Position numbers and translations under genes: made by a program. From Cyanidium caldarium (lineage: Eukaryota > Rhodophyta > Bangiophyceae > Cyanidiales > Cyanidiaceae), in the NCBI GenBank assembly GCA_026184775.1, contig JANCYW010000014.1:62001-126000 (forward strand): a DNA stretch of 64,000 bases. The letters run 5' to 3'. Below the pieces are notes generated by a model that saw nothing but the letters and a program-made list of their open reading frames with translations, did no database searches and had not been told where the DNA came from. The number at the start of each line of letters is the position of its first letter. Position 1 is the stretch's first letter. Below, one piece after another: positions 31,444 to 40,799 of this stretch.

Positions 31444-32949
31444 TTATCGGACCGGCGAGGGACGCTTCGCCTCGCTCTTGTCTCCTGACGCAGTATCGTG
31501 CTCGCTCACCTGCGCACACAACTGTCGCACGATGGCGTCCTTGGCGAGGCACATGTCCCGGAAGCAGCGCTCCATCTCGGCCATCTCCTGTCGCAACGAG
31601 AGCAGACACACCTGGTCCCGGGCATGCTGGGCGCGGAGGTGCTCGAGTTCGCGACGGAGACGCGCCACCTCCATCTCGGTGTCGTGCTCGTCCTCTTCCA
31701 GTCGCTCGATAATGCGGCTCATGCGGTCAGCGCGATGATGCTCTTGCACGAGCGCCTCCGAGAGGGTATCGCGGGCAGCGGCGACGCTCGGATCCGCGCT
31801 GCGCAAGCGCACGTGGTAAAATGCGCCGCCCGTCTCACGCGCGCGCCGCACCGCCTCGCGCGCTTCGGATTGTTCGGCATCTTCGTTACCCTCAGATGCA
31901 TGTGCCTCGGCATCCTTCGCCTCTTCCAGTGCGTCGGCCGACGCGGGCATCGCCACGACCCCTGGCCATCCGCGACCGTCCCCTTCCCGTTCAGATGCAT
32001 CGAGTTGATCCGCGTGCAAGGCGTCCAGCAGGGAGCCGAAGAACCACTGCGCCAACCAGTGGATCTGTCGGCCACTGCCGCGCAACAGTGCGTGATCCAG
32101 CTCCACGTCGTACTGGTGATCGGCCGCGCCCAAAGCATCCGAGCGCAGCGTGTACAAGATGCTCATACCGAATCCGTCCAGCACCGGTTGCATCTCGGGC
32201 CACTGCGCCAACGACGACAGCGGCAGCGCGTCGCCTCCGTGCGGGATCGACTTGACGCACATGCCGTGCACCTCGATGCGCTTGTGCAATGTCAACACCT
32301 CACCGGGCTGCACATCCAGGCTGACCACGCCCGGTGAACCGTCGGCATGACAGGAGCGCGCTTGCACCGAGGATGCGCTGAGGGCGCACCGAAAGGGGAC
32401 GGCCAGCTTCGCGGTGCGCCACTCGATGCTGATGCCTTGCACCTCCAGGTGCAGGTTGGTCAGCACGCACGCCAGCAGCGACGACGACCATCGCGAGTCG
32501 CGCGCACCCTCCTCCTGCTCCAGAGCTTGGTTGATGTAGTCGTCCAGCGTGGGCGGCGGTGATGAAACAGCAGGCACTGCCTGAAGTGCCGCGCTGTGGG
32601 GCTCGGCTAGCAGCATCAGCTCCTCCAAATAGACGTGCACCGGTTTGCTGTACAACGCGCTCCACGGCACGTCGATACGGAGGCGTCGCGCGCGACCCTC
32701 CACGAACGCGAAGCGGGGCACGCTGGGCGCTCGCCCGTCCGGGCACTCGTCGACGGCAGTGCCGGCCACCGAACCGAACAGTCTGCTGTCGGTGAGCTGT
32801 TGCAGTGCCTCGGGGCGCAACTCCACCTGGTCCAGCACCAGGTGGCCACCGCGAATGCCGAACCGAACGTCCTGCAACGACGAGCTGACGTACCGGGAGG
32901 TGCAGTAGGTGAGCAACGACTCCAGCGAGCGTTGCAAGAACTGGGCCAT
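31444..32949 (-). CDS. Short chorein-N domain protein with C-terminal coiled coil (VPS13/BLTP-like)
   Basis: This 501-residue protein starts at the ATG at 32949 (MAQFLQRSLESLLTYCTSRY). The first about 100 residues match the chorein N-terminal cap of VPS13-type bridge-like lipid-transfer proteins: SSLQDVRFGIRGGHLVLDQV, then ARRLRIDVPWSALYSKPVHV and YLEELMLLAEP. Residues about 125-330 keep beta-rich repeats of that type (LEVQGISIEWRTAKLAVPF). The last about 100 residues form a charged coiled coil (RADRMSRIIERLEEDEHDTE). Real VPS13 proteins exceed 3000 residues and BLTP3 about 1400, so this one could form only a short groove or a cap. It may be an adaptor at membrane contact sites. Function is inferred; the domain call is fairly firm. 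It lies upstream of GluRS on the same strand, 183 bp away. Confidence 0.75.
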   Translation of the reverse strand: MAQFLQRSLESLLTYCTSRYVSSSLQDVRFGIRGGHLVLDQVELRPEALQQLTDSRLFGSVAGTAVDECPDGRAPSVPRFAFVEGRARRLRIDVPWSALYSKPVHVYLEELMLLAEPHSAALQAVPAVSSPPPTLDDYINQALEQEEGARDSRWSSSLLACVLTNLHLEVQGISIEWRTAKLAVPFRCALSASSVQARSCHADGSPGVVSLDVQPGEVLTLHKRIEVHGMCVKSIPHGGDALPLSSLAQWPEMQPVLDGFGMSILYTLRSDALGAADHQYDVELDHALLRGSGRQIHWLAQWFFGSLLDALHADQLDASEREGDGRGWPGVVAMPASADALEEAKDAEAHASEGNEDAEQSEAREAVRRARETGGAFYHVRLRSADPSVAAARDTLSEALVQEHHRADRMSRIIERLEEDEHDTEMEVARLRRELEHLRAQHARDQVCLLSLRQEMAEMERCFRDMCLAKDAIVRQLCAQVSEHDTASGDKSEAKRPSPVR

Positions 32950-33128
32950 GAGCGCGACCCTGCTCAAGAACGAGGAGATGCGTTGAGGAGCGCGACTTGC
33001 GTGTCCAATGTACTGGCCATGCTGACGGGCGCGCACCGTTGATTCATATCGTTCAACGAGCGCGCCCTGACGAGGTGAAACGTCCGTGGCGTGAAACGTC
33101 TCACCAACGTCCACCGCCTCTACCCGGT

Positions 33129-33764
33129 TTACTCCTTCCTAAGCACCCAGATGGCATAGCGTTCCTGAAAAGACGGATTCATAGACGAATAGTCCCGCGC
33201 ATACTCGGACGGTATCGCTCCGCCCTCCTCTTGTACAAACCCCACCGGCTCCAGCACCGTGGCATACGCCTCTGGCGACACCGAAAACGGCGGTCCGCCC
33301 TCCGAGCCGTCCCCTCTACCATACACCGGAAACACCAAGGTGAACAGGCGGCCGCCCGGCGACACCAGCTGCGCCATTTTGGCGGCCCAACGCTCACGCC
33401 ACGCCGGCGGCAACGCACAGAAGAAGGTGTAATCGTACACCAGCTCGAAACGACCGCCACCGCCGTCGTACTCAAAAAAGTCGGCCACCACAAACTGCGC
33501 TCGCTCCGCCGATACACCCGAATCGTCGCGCAACGCGATCGCCCGCTTTCTGGCCACCTCCGACAAGTCCAACCCGATCACCGTGCGCTCCCTGCCACCG
33601 CGCGCCAACGCAAGCACATCGTACCCGCTACCGCACCCGGGCACCAGTGCTCTCCCCGTCAAAGAAAAAGAAGATGATTTGTGCACCAGAAAGGGATGAG
33701 CAGCCCCGAAATCCCACGGAGTATTCCCGTCCACCCAACGCTGCTGCCAATCGACGGTAGACAT
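33129..33764 (-). CDS. Thiol/halide methyltransferase-like SAM-dependent enzyme (TPMT family)
   Basis: This 211-residue protein starts at the ATG at 33764. The order of motifs is that of the TPMT/HOL family: WQQRWVDGNTPWDFGAAHP at the N-terminus, the SAM loop ALVPGCGSGYDVLALA, GLDLSEVARKRA, then VYDYTFFCALPPAWRERWA and PGGRLFTLVFP. Plant and algal homologues methylate thiols, bisulphide or halides and emit methyl halides; which substrate applies here cannot be read from sequence. Length matches plant HOL proteins (about 225). There is no targeting peptide, so it is probably cytosolic. It is divergent from SfsA, with 144 bp between starts. Confidence 0.88.
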   Translation of the reverse strand: MSTVDWQQRWVDGNTPWDFGAAHPFLVHKSSSFSLTGRALVPGCGSGYDVLALARGGRERTVIGLDLSEVARKRAIALRDDSGVSAERAQFVVADFFEYDGGGGRFELVYDYTFFCALPPAWRERWAAKMAQLVSPGGRLFTLVFPVYGRGDGSEGGPPFSVSPEAYATVLEPVGFVQEEGGAIPSEYARDYSSMNPSFQERYAIWVLRKE

Positions 33765-33908
33765 CGGGGTGTGGGAACGAGCAACGAGCGTCCCGACACA
33801 ACGGATCGCGTCTTGGGACGCGCGATGGCGATCGCGTGTGCGCAGCGTGGAAGAGGTTGCAGGGGTGGGGGTGGGGGTGCAGACGCCCGGTGACTGCCCG
33901 TCGTCGCC

Positions 33909-34886
33909 ATGAAGTCCCTCCTCTTCCCGGACCTGGTGCGTGGGGTCCTACTCCAACGATACAAGCGTTTTCTCATCGATGCACAGCTGCAGGATGGCAG
34001 TGAAGTGACTGCGTCGGTGGCCAATCCGGGGCGCATGACCGGCGGCGACGATGGCGCTGCCGAGCGCGGCTACGCCGTGCCATCGCAGACGGCGATCTAC
34101 CTGCAGCCGGTGGCGCCGAACTACAACGTGAAACACGCTTACCGGTGGATGTTTGCGGTGGAGCCGTGTACCGGCGCGTTGGTGGGCGTATACACTATGC
34201 TGGCCAATCGCGCGGTGCGGGAGGCGTTGGAGGCGCGCGAGGCGAGCCTCTTGCAACTGCTGACCGAGCGCGACCCGAACGGGAGGAGAGGTACGGTGGT
34301 GCGGCCGCTGCGTTTCGATAAGCTCGCGCGGGAGTGCCGCTATCCGACGGCCAGCCGGCAGCGGGCGAACGGGAGCACCGTCAGCCGCTGCGATTTCTGT
34401 CTCGACGACCGAGTGTTCATCGAGGTCAAGTCGGTGACCATGCTGAGCTCTACGCCCGGTCTGGTGATGTTCCCGGATGCGGTATCGGCGCGGGCGGTGC
34501 GGCATTTGGAGGAGTTGGCCAACGTGATCCGATGGGGCAGGAAGCGGCTGCGAGACGGCGCTGCCACGAGTGTGCACCGCGCCGTGGTGCTGCTCGTGGT
34601 GCAACGCAGCGACCGGCCGCTGGCGTTCTGTCCGGCGCAACGGGTGGACCCGCTGTTTGCCATAGCCATGCGGCATGCTGCGAGCCACGGGGTGGAATTC
34701 CGTTGCTGCTGGCTGCCGGCGCGGGTGCAAGAGGAGCGGGAGGGCAGGGCCACGGTGGAGGTGCACTGGGGGCGGGCGACGGAGGGCGGGAATGCGACTG
34801 ATTGTGCGTGGCACGAGGTGCCGGTGTTTTTGTCCATGGAGGAGGCGCAACAGTATCTGCAAGGTGAGCTTGATCCGCGTCGATAA
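33909..34886 (+). CDS. sfsA: SfsA family protein
   Basis: This 325-residue protein starts at the ATG at 33909. It matches SfsA: RGVLLQRYKRFLIDAQLQDG at the N-terminus (an OB-like part), VANPGRM where bacteria usually have N-T-G-M, and then SRCDFCLDDRVFIEVKSVT and VMFPDAVSARAVRHLEEL. VVQRSDRPLAFCPAQRVDP follows near the end. The Glu-Val-Lys stretch belongs to a restriction-endonuclease-like fold. SfsA was named for effects on maltose fermentation in E. coli, and a nucleic-acid-binding role is suspected; its role in algae and plants is unknown. Bacterial SfsA is about 235 residues. The extra length lies in a loop around residues 105-145 and in the C-terminus. No clear transit peptide is visible. 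It is convergent with the lipase gene, 88 bp apart. Confidence 0.88.
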   Translation: MKSLLFPDLVRGVLLQRYKRFLIDAQLQDGSEVTASVANPGRMTGGDDGAAERGYAVPSQTAIYLQPVAPNYNVKHAYRWMFAVEPCTGALVGVYTMLANRAVREALEAREASLLQLLTERDPNGRRGTVVRPLRFDKLARECRYPTASRQRANGSTVSRCDFCLDDRVFIEVKSVTMLSSTPGLVMFPDAVSARAVRHLEELANVIRWGRKRLRDGAATSVHRAVVLLVVQRSDRPLAFCPAQRVDPLFAIAMRHAASHGVEFRCCWLPARVQEEREGRATVEVHWGRATEGGNATDCAWHEVPVFLSMEEAQQYLQGELDPRR

Positions 34887-34974
34887 GGCCGTGGTCGTGT
34901 GTGACGCGCCAGCGCCGTCCATACTCGAGGCGTACCGGAGGAGGCGATTTGTGGATCCCATCGTACATGGTGCA

Positions 34975-37900
34975 TCATACGCTTGCGTCTGCCTGGTCCT
35001 GTTCATCGGCCGTGCGAACGGCCGTGGGCATGTCCGGTCGACCGCCCATCCACCGCCACCATCGCCGAAACACGTCTGGTCGTCGTTCCGCAGTCGATAC
35101 AGGTGCCGGAATGGCACCCGCCATCCGTTCGTCGGCGGCGTCGACCTCCTCGCCCTCCTCCCCGGACAGCGGCTCCACGTCTCGTCGTCGCCGCAGCCAC
35201 CTCCAGAACCGCCAACCATGCCGCACATTGCCGGCCCGCTCCGCCGCCTCCACCGTGGTGTGCTCCTCCTCTCGCACAAGGTCCATTTCCGCGTCATCCG
35301 CCAGGTGGCGATGCTGCCAGATCCGCAAGCGCTCGTTCGGGTGATACAGCTGCATAAAGTTCTCCAACGCCCTGGCATAACTGCTCATCATATGTGAGTC
35401 GATGCGGTTATGTCGCCCGTGCACCCATTTTCGCTCCAGTATCGTCGGCCGCACCACCAGATCGCCATTGGGAAACGCCAGCACCAGCGAGCCGCAGTGC
35501 ACCCAGCTCCACTCCGGTGGCAACTTGCTCACCGGATCGTACAGCAGCGCCCACCGCCAGGCGTACGGCACCGTGGCGGCACACCGATAGGCGAACGCCA
35601 AGTTGCCCACACGCGGCGCCCCGAACGTGCACAACATCAACTGGTCGGCCGCCAGGCGCAGGCGCACGGCGATGTCGTACGCCGCCAGAGTGGCCAGCGC
35701 GCCGCCCAGCGAATGCCCGCAGAAGAGTATCGGGCGACGCTCGGACGCCGTCGCGGAGCGCACCGCACTACCGCGGCCGCTCTCGATGCTGCTCGCTGGC
35801 GACCGCTGGCCCTGTTCGAGACTCTGCAACAGCGCCAACAATTCCTTTCGCACCGACAGGTAGGCGGTCGTAAAGCCACCATGCACTCGAGCACGCTTTC
35901 GCCTGAAGACGCGCTGGATCCGGTCGGCGTAGGTGGCGGTGGTGGCCGCATTCGCCGCCAACATCTCGGTGTTGGGCAGCGTCACCTTTTCGAACTCGTC
36001 AAAGGTCTGCTCCGACAGGAGCGGCCACGTGCGACGCCTCTCGAATCGTTCAAAGCGCTCCAACAACACCTCCATATCCACGTTCGGCAGCGCCTGATCC
36101 ACATCGATCCTGCCGACGCGCACGTCGGTCAGCCAGTTGGCGCGGCTCTTGGTGCCCCGAAAAGCGACCACAATGCGGTCCGGCGCCTCCACCACCAGAC
36201 AGTGGGTGTCCGTCTGCGGGCTCCAAATGCGCCGCACAAATCGCAGACTGCAGCCACACTGCTCGAACAGAGCATCGTACGTGGCTGGCGATGCCCACGG
36301 GCGATACGTCAGGCGGGACAGGTTGAACAGCAGCAGGTGCGTCTCAAACACCATTACCGAAGTGACAAAGGTGCCTTCGATGGCGCGCGCCTCTCGCTCG
36401 TGGTAGTAGTAGCGGTATGCGTGGCGGTTGCGAAAAGCACTGTGCACCACCCGCTGGCGGCGACGTATGTAATCCTCGCAGTCGTCACAGCGCGCCGCCA
36501 ACAGTGACAACTCCAGTTGCGGCGGCAGGCCGTCCTCCGAGTGGCGCGCGTCAGGTGCGTCCGATTGCAGCGGGCACGTCGATGCTGCGGCATCGGCGTT
36601 CGCCATCAGGGGCGCGTTCAGCCCATCCGCATCCAGTTGCAGCGGCGGTACCGTGTGGTGCCTACACGGCAGCAGCACCGAATTGGGATCGCGTTGGGCC
36701 CACAGCCACCCGAACCAGGCCGTGAAGAAACCCACATCCTGCACCTCGTTGGTGCCCGGGATGAGCGCCCAACGGCCCAGCGGCAGCATCAGATAGGAGC
36801 TCGCTATGCTCCAGCTCGCCAAGATCAACGTCGGTCCCCACATCGGGTACGCCGGCGTCAAGCCGAGCACACGCTGCCCATACTGCGCGTCGATATTCCA
36901 ACGCGGCCGCGGAGGAAAAGCGGCGATGCACAACGTCTCCACGATGACGTATACCACGGCGACAAACTTGGAATTGCTGGTGTAGAGACGCATGCCGATC
37001 TGGCGCCCACGGGTGGCGTGATACGGCGCCCGTTTCAGCTTGTGAAACGCGCGCAATGCGCTCCGCCGGGTCCACCATAGTGCTGCGCCTTGAATCAGAA
37101 ACGACTCGACCAGCGCGGCCACACTCCAGCCATTCCACTCGCCGTGAATCGACAACACCAGAAAACCGGCCAGGTTGCCCAACGGCTGCAGCGCGAACAG
37201 CACGTTGCCCACGGTGGCGGTCACGGCAAACACTGCCCAGGCCAGCAGCGAACACCACAGCACGCGAGCGCTTTGCCTAACATGTCCGTACTGATGTTCC
37301 AAGTCCGCAAAGCCACGCATGCGCAATATCAGCTGGGTCATCGGTGCCACCAGTCCGCAGGTGCCCACGATGTTGTAGTAGCGCAGGAAAGTGCGGTAGG
37401 TCATTCCGCGCTGGCGACCCCAGGCATAGAGCATGTCGCCAGCCAGGTCCAACCACAACGTCGACGAGAGCATGAACACCGCGCTGGCGAAGGTGCGATG
37501 CAGATAGAGGATGTGCACCTTGGGCACCTTGGCGGTGTCTGCGGTGAGCGCCGGGTCCACCGGCATGTTCGGCGGTAAGCGGGCAGGCAGGGAATGGCGA
37601 TGTTGTGTTCTTGAAGTGGGGGCCTGCGGCGTCCTGGCATCCCCATTGGACAGTATCAGCAGGTGTACCAAGTAGGTTGCGGTGAACACCGCCAGCACCA
37701 ACACGGTCACCGTGGTGGCCTGCATATCGTACTCAATGGCGACGTCCAGGTACCGTGAGGTGGGCACGCCCCACGCCACACCGACCATAATCACCGTGTA
37801 GACCACTGGCAAGACGAGGAACAGTCGCACCGTGTACAAAAAGCGCTGCATCGCGCGTTCGTCCAGGACATCCAACTGGAAGCGCACGCCCAGGTCGCCA

Positions 37901-38100
37901 GAATTGGCCAAGTCGTCCGCGCCTGTTGGTGGCAGTGACAGCTTCCCGGGCGTGCCCAATGCGTGCAGCGACGGCGCTTCCGGTTTCGACGTGGCGGGTT
38001 CAACCGGTGCCCGCCCGTCGACAGCGGGAGTGTCGGGATGCGTTGCGGCGGCATTCGCATCGTCTTCGTGGTCGGCCGTCCAAGCCAATGCCTCTTTCAT
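34975..38100 (-). CDS. Class 3 (DAG-lipase-like) lipase with multi-span membrane N-terminus
   Basis: This 1041-residue protein starts at the ATG at 38100. About eight hydrophobic spans lie between residues 85 and 460, for example LYTVRLFLVLPVVYTVIMVG, ATTVTVLVLAVFTATYLVHL and FVAVVYVIVETLCIAAF. The catalytic domain follows: VVEAPDRIVVAFRGTKSRAN carries the oxyanion region and ILFCGHSLGGALATLAAY the nucleophile elbow with Ser797; the aspartate and histidine are probably in YDPVSKLPP and HNRIDSHMM. The tail is Arg/Glu-rich. The fold is that of fungal-type class 3 lipases, including DAG lipases and plant membrane-lipid lipases. DAG lipases carry only four N-terminal spans, so the long membrane part is unusual. 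Substrate and membrane are unknown. It is divergent from Cpn20 across 809 bp. Confidence 0.87.
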   Translation of the reverse strand: MKEALAWTADHEDDANAAATHPDTPAVDGRAPVEPATSKPEAPSLHALGTPGKLSLPPTGADDLANSGDLGVRFQLDVLDERAMQRFLYTVRLFLVLPVVYTVIMVGVAWGVPTSRYLDVAIEYDMQATTVTVLVLAVFTATYLVHLLILSNGDARTPQAPTSRTQHRHSLPARLPPNMPVDPALTADTAKVPKVHILYLHRTFASAVFMLSSTLWLDLAGDMLYAWGRQRGMTYRTFLRYYNIVGTCGLVAPMTQLILRMRGFADLEHQYGHVRQSARVLWCSLLAWAVFAVTATVGNVLFALQPLGNLAGFLVLSIHGEWNGWSVAALVESFLIQGAALWWTRRSALRAFHKLKRAPYHATRGRQIGMRLYTSNSKFVAVVYVIVETLCIAAFPPRPRWNIDAQYGQRVLGLTPAYPMWGPTLILASWSIASSYLMLPLGRWALIPGTNEVQDVGFFTAWFGWLWAQRDPNSVLLPCRHHTVPPLQLDADGLNAPLMANADAAASTCPLQSDAPDARHSEDGLPPQLELSLLAARCDDCEDYIRRRQRVVHSAFRNRHAYRYYYHEREARAIEGTFVTSVMVFETHLLLFNLSRLTYRPWASPATYDALFEQCGCSLRFVRRIWSPQTDTHCLVVEAPDRIVVAFRGTKSRANWLTDVRVGRIDVDQALPNVDMEVLLERFERFERRRTWPLLSEQTFDEFEKVTLPNTEMLAANAATTATYADRIQRVFRRKRARVHGGFTTAYLSVRKELLALLQSLEQGQRSPASSIESGRGSAVRSATASERRPILFCGHSLGGALATLAAYDIAVRLRLAADQLMLCTFGAPRVGNLAFAYRCAATVPYAWRWALLYDPVSKLPPEWSWVHCGSLVLAFPNGDLVVRPTILERKWVHGRHNRIDSHMMSSYARALENFMQLYHPNERLRIWQHRHLADDAEMDLVREEEHTTVEAAERAGNVRHGWRFWRWLRRRRDVEPLSGEEGEEVDAADERMAGAIPAPVSTAERRPDVFRRWWRWMGGRPDMPTAVRTADEQDQADASV

Positions 38101-38909
38101 AACAGTTCTGGACAATGGCGCGTTACTTGCGCCTGTCCAACGCTGGCGGTGCGCATATCAGCGGGTGTGCGCAGTTTCCCGGCACCCGCTGAAACTGCTC
38201 GGCCGGAGCGACGCTTGGCGAGTCTCGACGCTCGTCGTCGCGCGCCCCATCCGAATGCCCGATCGGCGATCGCGCACGAGCCCTCGCTTCCCGGCACACG
38301 GTGCCGGCTTGCGTTCGAGACGCACACGGCTGGCATAGAGGCATGCATGGAGAGAGCTCCAGCGGACATGGTGCCGTAAGAGGACTGGCGCCGTTTGACA
38401 ACCTCTCTTCGACAAGTTTACAATTCACGTGACCGACGTTCGCGTGGACACTCTGTCTCCACGAGAGCTGTCCAGGTGACGACGTACCTGCTCTATCACC
38501 AAGAAGCAGCAAGTGCGGGAACGCAGGCAAATAGCGTCGTTCGGCGGCCCGGCCTCAGAATGAGCAGCGTATCAAGGGTGAAACCGAACGCAGAATCTCC
38601 TCATTCACGCTTACCATCGACTCTCGTCCGCCAAAAGTCCCTACTCATTCCACCTCCTCTGCGGCCACGCACCAAAACGGAGCGCCACGCTCGTCTGCAG
38701 GTCGCTCGAGCCGGCCCCTCGTCGTGGTGCGGGAAGGAAAACGGCGGAACGGCGGCTTCCGGGAAATTCGCACCGTTTCGATCCGGCCGGAACGGCGCGG
38801 CGCACCTGCCTGGCGTGGCCCGGCGTCCGACGCGGCGGCTACTGCGAAGGGTCCCTTGCGGCAAGGTCGCATCGCCACGACGGTCCATTCAACCAGCGCC
38901 GTGCCTATT
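38101..38909. other. Divergent intergenic region lipase / Cpn20
   Basis: This is the longest gene-free stretch of the window (809 bases). Open frames in it are low-complexity shadows. GCGTTCGAGACGC near 38311 looks like a tRNA T-arm but has no acceptor or D-arm partner. I see no repeat or element; it should contain two promoters and possibly an unseen small RNA. Confidence 0.4.
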
Positions 38910-39731
38910 ATGATGTTCGTGCCAGCTTCCGCTTTCACTGGCGGTGAACGCCGCTCGGCGTACTCTGCGTTCCGCTCGTGTCGGAACCACCACGTGTGGC
39001 GCCGCCCGTCGTCTGGCGCTCCGGCCTCCTCGCGCCTGTCGGCTCCCCTCCGCATGCTGGCCACGTCGTCTCGCGCTTCCAGCAAGACGCATAGCCTCGG
39101 CGTGTACACCACAGAGGGCATGGTGCAAGCCACCGGCCGTTTTTTGATGGTGAAGTTGGAGCAGCTGGAGTCGCAGACGGCGAGCGGCATCGTGATCACC
39201 TCCGCCACCAAAGAGCGGCCGTCACGTGGGACGGTGGTGTCGGTGGGCGAGGGCGCCATGCATCCCAACGCGGCCATCCGCGTGCCGATGCCGGTCAAAG
39301 TGGGTGACACGGTGGCGTTCGTGTCGTTCGGCGGCACCGATGTGAAGTTTGACGACGAGGAGCACACGTTTGTGACCATCGACGACGTGCTGTGCGTGGT
39401 GAACCGTCGCAGCGCAGAGGACGTGAGCGCGTGCCAGCCGCTGTTCGACCGCATCCTGGTGCGTGTGGATAAGCCAAAGGAGGAGCGCTCGGTGGGCGGC
39501 ATTTTCGTGGCCGGCAAGGACGCTGGCGAGGAGACGCTGGCCGGCGAGGTGGTGGCCATGGGACCCGGTCGCTTCCAGGTGAACGGCGAGTACGAGCCGA
39601 TGCCGTTCAAGCTCGGCGAGACGGTCATGTTTAGAAAGTACGCCGGCAGCGAGTTGAAGATCGGCGGCAAGGAGTACTTGGCGGTGCGAGCGGCGGATGT
39701 GATGGTCAAATGGCAGTCGCCCAAAGCGTGA
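38910..39731 (+). CDS. CPN20: Plastid co-chaperonin Cpn20 (tandem GroES)
   Basis: This 273-residue protein starts at the ATG at 38910 (MMFVPASAF), a red-algal-type plastid transit start; a second ATG follows at once. After about 60 residues of transit sequence come two GroES-like barrels: residues about 65-165 (TGRFLMVKLEQLESQTASGI, then GTVVSVGEG) and about 168-270 (PLFDRILVRVDKPKEERSVG, GEVVAMGPGRF, VMFRKYAGSELKIGGKEYL). This double-GroES layout is specific to plastid Cpn20, which caps Cpn60 in the stroma and helps fold Rubisco and others. The first barrel is more diverged, as in plants. It is convergent with eS1, 57 bp apart. Confidence 0.95.
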   Translation: MMFVPASAFTGGERRSAYSAFRSCRNHHVWRRPSSGAPASSRLSAPLRMLATSSRASSKTHSLGVYTTEGMVQATGRFLMVKLEQLESQTASGIVITSATKERPSRGTVVSVGEGAMHPNAAIRVPMPVKVGDTVAFVSFGGTDVKFDDEEHTFVTIDDVLCVVNRRSAEDVSACQPLFDRILVRVDKPKEERSVGGIFVAGKDAGEETLAGEVVAMGPGRFQVNGEYEPMPFKLGETVMFRKYAGSELKIGGKEYLAVRAADVMVKWQSPKA

Positions 39732-39788
39732 AACAGCATCGGCGATAAAGTGATGACGGATGGAGGCACCGCACACCGCACTCGCCGC

Positions 39789-40607
39789 TCACGCCCCCAC
39801 CACTTCGGCAGTCTCCATGCCCGCGGCCGCCGCCTCCTCCTCAGCATTGAGCGCCGCCGCGCCCGACGCCGCCTTGCCCACACTCGTGCCGGTGTCTTCC
39901 GGCGCGTCGCCGTGCACCTCCATCAGCTTGGTGAGGTCAAACTTGGGTGTTCGCAGCACCTTGCACTTGCGGATGTACACGTTCTGCAGCGGGTAAATGC
40001 CCTGGCAGGCCTTTTCAATCTCCTTGCCAATCGCCTCGGGGATGAACTTGGCCACCAGCTCCTTCAGCTCGCAGGTGGCGGCCTCCCGCGTCATGATATC
40101 GACCATCTTCTTGCGGATGGCACGCTCCTGCGATCCCTTGCAGTAGCTGGTGCGCGCCACCTGACCAGGCCGGCGCTTCGTGAAACCGATACAGAACAGG
40201 CGCAACACATAGTCGTCGGTGGTCTTCACATCCACGTGCGCCTCGATGGTGCTCTGCCACTTGCGCATCATGGAGCACAGCTTGTCGCGCGTCAGATCGA
40301 ACCCGTAAAACTGCGTCAGGCAGTTGCGCCCGTGCACGTCCTCACACCGCAGCCGGATCTTGCGATACGCCAAGTCCTCATCTTTCTGTAGTTCCGCCAG
40401 ACACACCTCGAACACCCGCCCCTTGAGCTCCTCGGAGGCGATGCGCGTGCCGGCCGTCTTGGACACGATCGTCTTGCCCGCCTGCCGCACCGTAAAGTAC
40501 GACGGCGCTTTCACGTCGTACCACTCCTTGCGGGAGAGCGGATCGGTGATGCGCTTCTTGGTGCCCTTCTTACCCTTGGACAGTCGCTTGTTTTTGCCCT
40601 GCGCCAT
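39789..40607 (-). CDS. RPS3A: 40S ribosomal protein eS1 (RPS3A)
   Basis: This 272-residue protein (human 264) starts at the ATG at 40607 ([19 protein letters not shown]), the typical lysine-rich opening. The body is highly conserved: [50 protein letters not shown] and [18 protein letters not shown], ending near [20 protein letters not shown]. It is a structural protein of the cytosolic small subunit near the mRNA exit channel. The C-terminal tail is Ala/Glu-rich. It shares a 192-bp divergent region with the EMAPII-type gene. Confidence 0.98.
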   Translation of the reverse strand: MAQGKNKRLSKGKKGTKKRITDPLSRKEWYDVKAPSYFTVRQAGKTIVSKTAGTRIASEELKGRVFEVCLAELQKDEDLAYRKIRLRCEDVHGRNCLTQFYGFDLTRDKLCSMMRKWQSTIEAHVDVKTTDDYVLRLFCIGFTKRRPGQVARTSYCKGSQERAIRKKMVDIMTREAATCELKELVAKFIPEAIGKEIEKACQGIYPLQNVYIRKCKVLRTPKFDLTKLMEVHGDAPEDTGTSVGKAASGAAALNAEEEAAAAGMETAEVVGA

Positions 40608-40799
40608 GGCGAGAGAAGGCGGCGAAGAGGACGGGAGGGACGAGGTGGGAAGAGGGTCAACCCATCGTGCCGAGAAGCGCCGCGGCGGTCGTCGTCGCCG
40701 CTCAAGTTGGACATGCACAAATTGTCACGTAGCTGAGGTTTGTGACAGAATTGCTCAGGTGATCCGCTCGCAAGCGACGTGCCTGTTTGCGACTGCACG

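Noticed and set aside
38300-38335. T-arm-like hairpin GCGTTCGAGACGC
   Set aside because: Only four stem pairs form, and no A-box or matching acceptor strand lies within reach on either strand.
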